From assembly GCA_035259205.1 (NCBI GenBank), contig DATFWO010000315.1:1-16327 (forward strand): a stretch of DNA of 16,327 bases. The letters run 5' to 3'. Origin of the DNA: SG8-41 sp035259205. GTDB taxonomy: Bacteria; Pseudomonadota; Gammaproteobacteria; Burkholderiales; SG8-41. Both the position numbers and the translations under genes were made by a program. The number at the start of each line of letters is the position of its first letter. Position 1 is the stretch's first letter. Below the pieces are notes generated by a model, which worked only from the letters and a program-made list of their open reading frames with translations, ran no database searches and was not told the DNA's origin. Shown here piece by piece: positions 12,670-16,327 of the stretch.

Positions 12670-13491
12670 ATGAATCTGCGCCTCGTAGTTGCGGGGGCCG
12701 CTGCGCTGCTGGTTGCGCCGGCGACCTGGGCCGCGCCCATTTTTACAACATTCGAAGCGGCAGGAGCCAACGCTGCCGCGATCACACCTGCCCGAGACGA
12801 CTTTCGAACGGCGGTAGGCGGCGGCACCGTCGCCGGTGCCAATGGCTCTTTCGGCGGCCTGCGCCGTGAGATCAACTGGGACGGCGTCGGCGCCGCGGCA
12901 TCGGATCCGAACCCGTTCCCCGGAAATACCTTCCAGGTGCGCGGCTCCCTGTTCACCACACCGGGAACCGGCTTCCTCGTAAGCGCCAACGCGGGCGGAG
13001 CTACACCCCCGCTGTTCGGTTTTCCGAACGATTTTCAGGCGTTCAGCCCGCAGAAGCTCTTCACGGCAGTCAACAGCAACATCACCGATGTGACGTTCGT
13101 TGTGCCGGGGACTAATACTACCGCCGCGACCAATTCCTTCGCCGCCGTCTTCGTCGATGTCGAAGTGGCCAACCTGACCAGGATGGAGTTCTTCGATGCG
13201 AGCAATGCGCTGATCTATTCGCGCGACGTTCTGGTCGGAGGCAACCAGGGATTGAGCTTCCTGGGTGCTATCGCCGACGTTGGCGGAAGCATCAGCCGGG
13301 TCCGGATCACCTCGGGGCTCAATACGATAGTGGCCAACGGCCAGCTCGGCAATCCGAACGACGACGTCGTCGTGATGGACGACTTCCTCTTCGGCGAACC
13401 GACAGCGACCGCGCCGGAGCCGACCAGCCTGGCGCTGGTCGGGCTCGGCTTGCTCTGCGGCCTGACGCGGTTTCGTCGCCGGCAAACTTGA
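12670..13491 (+). CDS. PEP-CTERM sorting-domain protein
   Basis: 273 residues, exported. Residues 1-21 are a signal peptide (MNLRLVVAGAAALLVAPATW, cleavage after WA). The C-terminus APEPTSLALVGLGLL...FRRRQT (248-273) is a textbook PEP-CTERM signal: the E-P motif (250-251), a hydrophobic stretch and a basic tail. In species with exosortase (EpsH/XrtA type) this tail is cut and the protein is delivered to the cell surface or exopolysaccharide. The middle is Gly/Ala/Asn-rich beta-type sequence without cysteines, containing FVDVEVANLTRMEFFDASN and VVVMDDFLFGE. That resembles proteins annotated as PEP-CTERM with no known enzymatic activity. AAGGAG 7 nt before the ATG and a strong promoter at 12591 support the call. 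An exosortase is expected elsewhere in the genome. Confidence 0.93.
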   Translation: MNLRLVVAGAAALLVAPATWAAPIFTTFEAAGANAAAITPARDDFRTAVGGGTVAGANGSFGGLRREINWDGVGAAASDPNPFPGNTFQVRGSLFTTPGTGFLVSANAGGATPPLFGFPNDFQAFSPQKLFTAVNSNITDVTFVVPGTNTTAATNSFAAVFVDVEVANLTRMEFFDASNALIYSRDVLVGGNQGLSFLGAIADVGGSISRVRITSGLNTIVANGQLGNPNDDVVVMDDFLFGEPTATAPEPTSLALVGLGLLCGLTRFRRRQT

Positions 13492-13507
13492 TCCGGGAGA
13501 TCGTATC

Positions 13508-13567
13508 GTCATGCCGGTGAAAACCGGCGTCCAGTAAACTTCCTGGACTCCGGCTTTTCGCCGGCAC
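13508..13567 (+). repeat. REP-like element, copy A (GCCGGTGAAAACCGGC type)
   Basis: Three small dyads in order: GCCGGT-gaaa-ACCGGC (13513-13528), CCAG/CTGG (13531-13546) and CCGGC-ttttc-GCCGG (13550-13564). A closely similar copy lies at 14483-14541 in the same orientation. The pattern matches a dispersed intergenic element common in betaproteobacteria, seen by eye only. It follows the PEP-CTERM stop by 16 bp and may end its transcript. Confidence 0.75.
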
Positions 13568-13585
13568 CGCAAACGCTCTCGAGCT

Positions 13586-13658
13586 GAGACGCTTTATCTG
13601 CGACGCCTCAGCTGAGACGGTTTATTACCTGCGGCGCCTTACCTGCGACGTCTTACTG
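13586..13658 (+). repeat. 14-bp tandem repeat array A (5 units)
   Basis: Units start at 13586, 13600, 13614 (extended to 17 bp), 13631 and 13645: GAGACGCTTTATCT, GCGACGCCTCAGCT, GAGACGGTTTATTACCT, GCGGCGCCTTACCT and GCGACGTCTTACTG. They share the core GNGACGCYTYAYCT. The array begins 19 bp after REP-like copy A, and its end contains the stop codon of the minus-strand low-complexity gene. Confidence 0.75.
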
Positions 13659-14336
13659 CATCGCCCCAGGAAACGTCAGTGGGCGGCGATCGGGCCGCGG
13701 TTCGGGTACCGGAAACCTGTCACCCGGAGCGCGCTCGAGACCGCTGCGAGTCGTGGTACTGCTCTGCGAGCTTCCCGTAGAAGGAATCGCCGCGCTTCCG
13801 GTCAGCGGGGAAAGCACCGAATTGTTCACGCCGTTGGGAGTCACGGCATTGTCGATCGCTCCGGTGCCGGGTCCTGGAGTACTGATCGTACTGCCCGTCG
13901 TGGTGCCGCCACTCCCCACTGTACCAGTAGTAGTGGTAGAGGAAGTGCCGGTAGTCGAGGGAGTAGTCCCCAGCAGACCGGTAGTATTGCCGCCGCCTGC
14001 AGGCGCGGTGCCGATGCCGGCTGTGGGGCCGCCGCCGCCCGCGGGTCCACTGCCGATTGCCGCGCTCGGATTGCCGCCGCCCGGACCCGAGCTGCCGATC
14101 GCTGCAGTTGGGCCACCGCCGCCCGCTCCCGAATTGCCGATCCCGGCAGTGGACGCGCCAACTCCTGCTGACGTGCTGCCGGTTGCAGCACCGGAACCGC
14201 TCATGCTGCCGGACGCCGCGCTGGAAATACCGCCGCCGCGGTCGCCACCTGCTGCCCTGCCGCTAGCGGCAATTGCAACGCCCGACAAACTCAGGCCTGC
14301 GATTACGGGCGCCATTATCAACACTGATTTCAACAT
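13653..14336 (-). CDS. secreted Gly/Ser/Thr/Pro-rich low-complexity repeat protein
   Basis: 227 residues from ATG 14336, which has AAAGGAG 7 nt upstream; the frame is open further but homopolymer-free repeat DNA lies there. Residues 1-24 are a signal peptide (MLKSVLIMAPVIAGLSLSGV, AIAA). The rest has no cysteine and no recognisable domain. Residues 62-117 are four 14-residue repeats: STAGIGNSGAGGGG, PTAAIGSSGPGGGN, PSAAIGSGPAGGGG and PTAGIGTAPAGGGN. A Thr/Ser-rich stretch (about 118-150) and a basic, Pro-rich tail ending RPLTFPGAMQ follow. Such composition suggests an extracellular or periplasmic linker or matrix protein; it has no PEP-CTERM tail. A long frame on the other strand (13753-14436) is rich in Pro and Val and is taken as its shadow. 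The ribosome-binding site, signal peptide and repeat register favour the minus strand. Confidence 0.7.
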   Translation of the reverse strand: MLKSVLIMAPVIAGLSLSGVAIAASGRAAGGDRGGGISSAASGSMSGSGAATGSTSAGVGASTAGIGNSGAGGGGPTAAIGSSGPGGGNPSAAIGSGPAGGGGPTAGIGTAPAGGGNTTGLLGTTPSTTGTSSTTTTGTVGSGGTTTGSTISTPGPGTGAIDNAVTPNGVNNSVLSPLTGSAAIPSTGSSQSSTTTRSGLERAPGDRFPVPEPRPDRRPLTFPGAMQ

Positions 14337-14482
14337 GGGAATCTCCTTTCCATGGCCTAATGTAGATCGACATCGATGCGCTCCCTTTGTTCTTCTCACA
14401 TGGATCGCAGAGAAAATCTCGCGTGACGCGTTGTAGTGCTTGCTACGTCGCGGACACGCCGTTGCAGATAAGGCGTCGCAGA

Positions 14483-14541
14483 GCCGGTGAAAACCGGCAT
14501 CCCGTAGTCCTTCCTGGATTCCGGCTTTCCGCCGGAATGAC
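14483..14541 (+). repeat. REP-like element, copy B
   Basis: GCCGGT-gaaa-ACCGGC at 14483-14498 is identical to copy A. It is followed by a similar spacer, the CCTGGATTCCGG block and CCGGC-tttcc-GCCGG (14521-14535). Same orientation and similar length as copy A at 13508-13567, and likewise followed after 16 bp by a 14-bp array. Confidence 0.75.
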
Positions 14542-14557
14542 GCGCTTTGCCGGTTTT

Positions 14558-14627
14558 GATGCGCTTCAACTGGGACGCTCTTTCTGCGACGCTTTACCTG
14601 AGACGCATTATCTGGGACGCTGTAACC
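14558..14627 (+). repeat. 14-bp tandem repeat array B (5 units)
   Basis: Exactly phased units at 14558, 14572, 14586, 14600 and 14614: GATGCGCTTCAACT, GGGACGCTCTTTCT, GCGACGCTTTACCT, GAGACGCATTATCT and GGGACGCTGTAACC. The core is as in arrays A and C. It lies 40 bp before the ATG of the isochorismatase gene, so it will be in or next to its promoter or leader. Confidence 0.8.
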
Positions 14628-14667
14628 GTAAGCCGTCACCCGTCGCTGATTTCCAGAGAGCCCCATC

Positions 14668-15258
14668 ATGGCCGACATCACTCTTTACAAGACCCATACG
14701 GCGCTGCTCATCGCCGACTTCTACGCCGAGCAGATGAGCAAGCTGCCGCACGCCGTCAGTCGCAAGTGCCTGGAGAAGACCCTGGCGCTACGGCAGGCCG
14801 CGCGCGCGGCGGGCATGCTGGTGTGCTACTCCGCGACCGTGTTCCGGCCGGGCTACGTCGAGGTGAGCGAGCGCAACAAGTCCTTCAGCGAGCGCAAGCG
14901 CACGGGCGGGCCCGCCATCGCCGATCCATTGAAAGTCATCCATCCGCAGATGCAGCCCGGCGAAGGCGAACCCGTATGCGGGAAGCATCGCGTGAACGCG
15001 ATGTTCGGCACCGACCTGCAGATGATACTGGGTGCGCGCAATGTCGATACCTTGATCCTGCTGGGCTACGCGACGAGCGGCGTCGTGCTTTCGACGACCC
15101 GCTACGCCGCCGACGCCGACTACCGCCTCTACATCGTCGAGGATTGCTGCGCCGACAACGATCCGGCGGTGCACGACTTCCTGTGCGCGAAGATTTTTCC
15201 GCGGCAGGCGGATGTCGTGCAGTCCGCGGATGTCATCAAGGCGATGGCGCGTGAGTAG
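14668..15258 (+). CDS. isochorismatase-fold hydrolase family protein without the catalytic Cys
   Basis: 196 residues, the usual length of the isochorismatase/nicotinamidase fold. Of the Asp-Lys-Cys triad of the cysteine hydrolases, Asp17 (LLIADFYAEQ) and Lys106 (VCGKHRVNAMFGTDL) are present. The nucleophile position in G-x-x-T-x-x-C-V reads GYATSGVV, giving Val139. True isochorismatases also lack the Cys, and I recall a subfamily with TSGVVLSTTRYAADADY like this one, so it is a coherent variant rather than a broken gene. The reaction is unknown; amidase activity of the nicotinamidase type is unlikely. The cis-peptide region and C-terminal VEDCCADNDPAVHDFL are typical. The start at ATG 14668 has only a weak AGAGAG upstream. 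Convergent with the Bug receptor gene; the TAG stop adjoins the first unit of array C. Confidence 0.9.
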   Translation: MADITLYKTHTALLIADFYAEQMSKLPHAVSRKCLEKTLALRQAARAAGMLVCYSATVFRPGYVEVSERNKSFSERKRTGGPAIADPLKVIHPQMQPGEGEPVCGKHRVNAMFGTDLQMILGARNVDTLILLGYATSGVVLSTTRYAADADYRLYIVEDCCADNDPAVHDFLCAKIFPRQADVVQSADVIKAMARE

Positions 15259-15517
15259 CGTCTCAGGTACTGCGTCTCAGATAGGGCGTCCCAGATACTG
15301 CGTCTCAGCTACGGCGTGCTTGCCTGTTATTTTTGGGACGCTGCACCTGGGACGCCTTATCTGGGACGCCTTATCTGGGACGCTTGGTCTGGGACGCTTG
15401 ATCTGGGACGGTTCACCTGGGACGGTCCACCTGGGACGCTTCATCTGGGACACTTCACCTGGGACGCTTCATCCGAGAACGTTTCATCTGGGACGGTTCA
15501 CCTGGGACGCCTCATCA
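15258..15517 (+). repeat. 14-bp tandem repeat array C with inverted arms (4 + 13 units)
   Basis: Four perfectly phased units lie in minus orientation at 15258, 15272, 15286 and 15300 (e.g. GCGTCCCAGATACT). After a 21-bp centre containing TTATTTTT come thirteen plus-oriented units from 15335 to 15517, e.g. GGGACGCCTTATCT, GGGACGCTTGATCT and GGGACGCTTCATCT. All are 14 bp except one of 15 bp at 15475. The arms can pair to form a long imperfect hairpin. The array fills the gap between two convergent genes, from the isochorismatase stop to 7 bp before the receptor stop. Confidence 0.9.
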
Positions 15518-15524
15518 AGAGTGC

Positions 15525-16327
15525 TCAGTTCTGCGGAATCCCGACGTCCTTCACCAGCTTGGCCCATTTGGCGCGCTCGGCGCGCATGAACTCCGCGAAC
15601 TTCTCGGCTGTCAGCGGGGTGACCTGGAAACCCTGATCGACGAGCCGCTTGCGCGTGTCCGCTCGGGCGAGCGCGGCGGCGAGGCCGGCGCGAATTCGGG
15701 CGAGCGCCGCCTTCGGCACTCCGCCCGGCGTGCACAGGCCCTGCCAGGAGATGACCTCGAAGCCCGGCATGCCCGACTCGGCGATGGTCGGCACGTCCGG
15801 CAGATCCGGATTGCGCGTGAGCGACGTGACACCGAGCGCGCGGACCTTGCCTGTGCGGCTTGCTCCGAGCAGCGACGGCACGGTGGAAAACATCGCCTGG
15901 ATCTGGCCCGCGATCAGGTCCACCAGCGCCGCCCCGACCCCGCGGTACGGGACGTGCATGACGTCGATGTGGGCTCTCATCTTGAACAGCTCCATCGACA
16001 GCTGCGGCGAGGTCCCGACGCCGGCCGACCCGTAATTGAGCTTGCCGGGCTGGGATTTCGCGAGCGCGATGAATTCGGGGACGGTCGCCGCCGGGACCGA
16101 AGGATTGACGGAGAGCGCGTTGGGGTTGCTGCCGATGAGACCGATCGGCGCAAAATCGCGCTCGGGATCGTAGCCGAGCTTCCGGTAGAGCGCGGGGCTC
16201 ACTGCGAGCGAAGCGATATTGCAGGCGAAAAGCGTGTACCCGTCCGGAGTCGCGTGCGCGGCGACATCCGCGCCGATGATGCCGTTGGCGCCGCTGCGAT
16301 TGTCGATGATGACCTGCTGGCCGAAGC
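15525..16327 (-). CDS. Bug/TctC-family solute receptor, C-terminal part (cut by window edge)
   Basis: About 266 residues visible; the N-terminus with its signal peptide is beyond the window. Read from the right edge, the chain begins FGQQVIIDNRSGANGIIGAD and ATPDGYTLF, the Bug signature, and continues through LGYDPERDFAPIGLI, GKLNYGSAGVGTSPQLSMEL, VPYRGVGAALVDLIAGQIQA, SRTGKVRALGVTS and LPDVPTIAESGMPGFEV to a C-terminal VGIPQN. These are the family's consecutive conserved blocks, so the assignment is sure. An ATG at 16202 is internal and not the start. The protein captures a small organic solute in the periplasm for a TctAB-type transporter or as a sensor; Bug genes are often orphans in betaproteobacteria. 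Convergent with the isochorismatase gene across the 14-bp array. A second, separate Bug gene begins the window. Confidence 0.93.
   Translation of the reverse strand, partial: FGQQVIIDNRSGANGIIGADVAAHATPDGYTLFACNIASLAVSPALYRKLGYDPERDFAPIGLIGSNPNALSVNPSVPAATVPEFIALAKSQPGKLNYGSAGVGTSPQLSMELFKMRAHIDVMHVPYRGVGAALVDLIAGQIQAMFSTVPSLLGASRTGKVRALGVTSLTRNPDLPDVPTIAESGMPGFEVISWQGLCTPGGVPKAALARIRAGLAAALARADTRKRLVDQGFQVTPLTAEKFAEFMRAERAKWAKLVKDVGIPQN

Larger units (their letters stand above)
14337..14667. other. 331-bp gene-free region made of repeats
   Basis: Between the low-complexity gene and the isochorismatase gene no coding region is supported. It contains one inverted copy of the 14-bp unit (AGATAAGGCGTCGC, 14466-14479), REP-like copy B (14483-14541), array B (14558-14627) and a GCCGTCACCCGTCGC stretch (14632-14646) like the hairpin arm at 11166. 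The divergent promoters of the two flanking genes must lie here but none is clear. Confidence 0.7.

Noticed and set aside
12574..13572. 332-codon open frame on the minus strand
   Set aside because: Antisense to the PEP-CTERM gene, which has a promoter, ribosome-binding site, signal peptide and sorting tail.
13753..14436. Pro/Val-rich 227-codon frame on the plus strand
   Set aside because: Opposes the minus-strand gene that has a ribosome-binding site and signal peptide; its composition follows from the antisense of Gly/Ala/Thr codons.
15258..15517. CRISPR array
   Set aside because: Units are 14 bp, directly adjacent without spacers, and reverse orientation midway.

Overview
The window is GC-rich, densely coded DNA, most likely from a betaproteobacterium (Burkholderiales or Nitrosomonadales type). 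This rests on three things: a Bug/TctC-type solute receptor gene at each edge, a PEP-CTERM (exosortase-sorted) surface protein, and a run of small catabolic enzymes. No rRNA, tRNA, CRISPR array, insertion sequence or phage gene was seen.

Layout. 1-335 (-) is the start of a Bug receptor. 450-2629 (+) holds a PEP mutase/isocitrate lyase superfamily enzyme and a luciferase-like flavin monooxygenase. 2655-3518 (-) is a TauD/TfdA dioxygenase. 3779-7244 (+) is a co-directional trio: an acetolactate-synthase-like ThDP enzyme, an SDR-fold protein without the SDR catalytic residues, and a GrdB-like protein whose reading frame is interrupted by one in-frame TGA. 7523-8080 (+) is a secreted DUF1566 protein. 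8310-9236 (-) is a 3-hydroxyisobutyrate-dehydrogenase-family enzyme, divergent from an MFS transporter at 9300-10511 (+). 10675-11954 (-) has a small GNAT-like protein and a second divergent SDR. 12106-12507 (+) is a carboxymuconolactone-decarboxylase-family protein and 12670-13491 (+) is the PEP-CTERM protein. 13653-14336 (-) is a secreted low-complexity protein, 14668-15258 (+) is an isochorismatase-fold protein, and 15525-16327 (-) is the C-terminal part of a second Bug receptor.

How the genes may work together. The left half looks like an uptake-and-breakdown locus for an unidentified small organic acid: receptor, C-C lyase or decarboxylase, flavin monooxygenase, 2-oxoglutarate dioxygenase, ThDP decarboxylase or carboligase, and dehydrogenases. 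The substrate cannot be read from the sequence.

Main discovery candidates. (1) The TGA at 6831-6833 has all the marks of a selenocysteine codon. The frame stays open for another 136 codons, the TGA falls in a U-P-F-C redox motif of a family with known selenoproteins, and an 11-bp hairpin with a GUG loop sits 8 nt downstream, like a bacterial SECIS element. (2) A family of 14-bp tandem repeats (consensus GGGACGCTTCATCT) forms three intergenic arrays between 13586 and 15517. One has four units in one orientation facing thirteen in the other. Two follow copies of the same REP-like palindrome, on either side of the low-complexity gene. (3) Several enzyme-fold proteins here (two SDRs, an isochorismatase, a CMD protein) lack the canonical catalytic residues of their folds.
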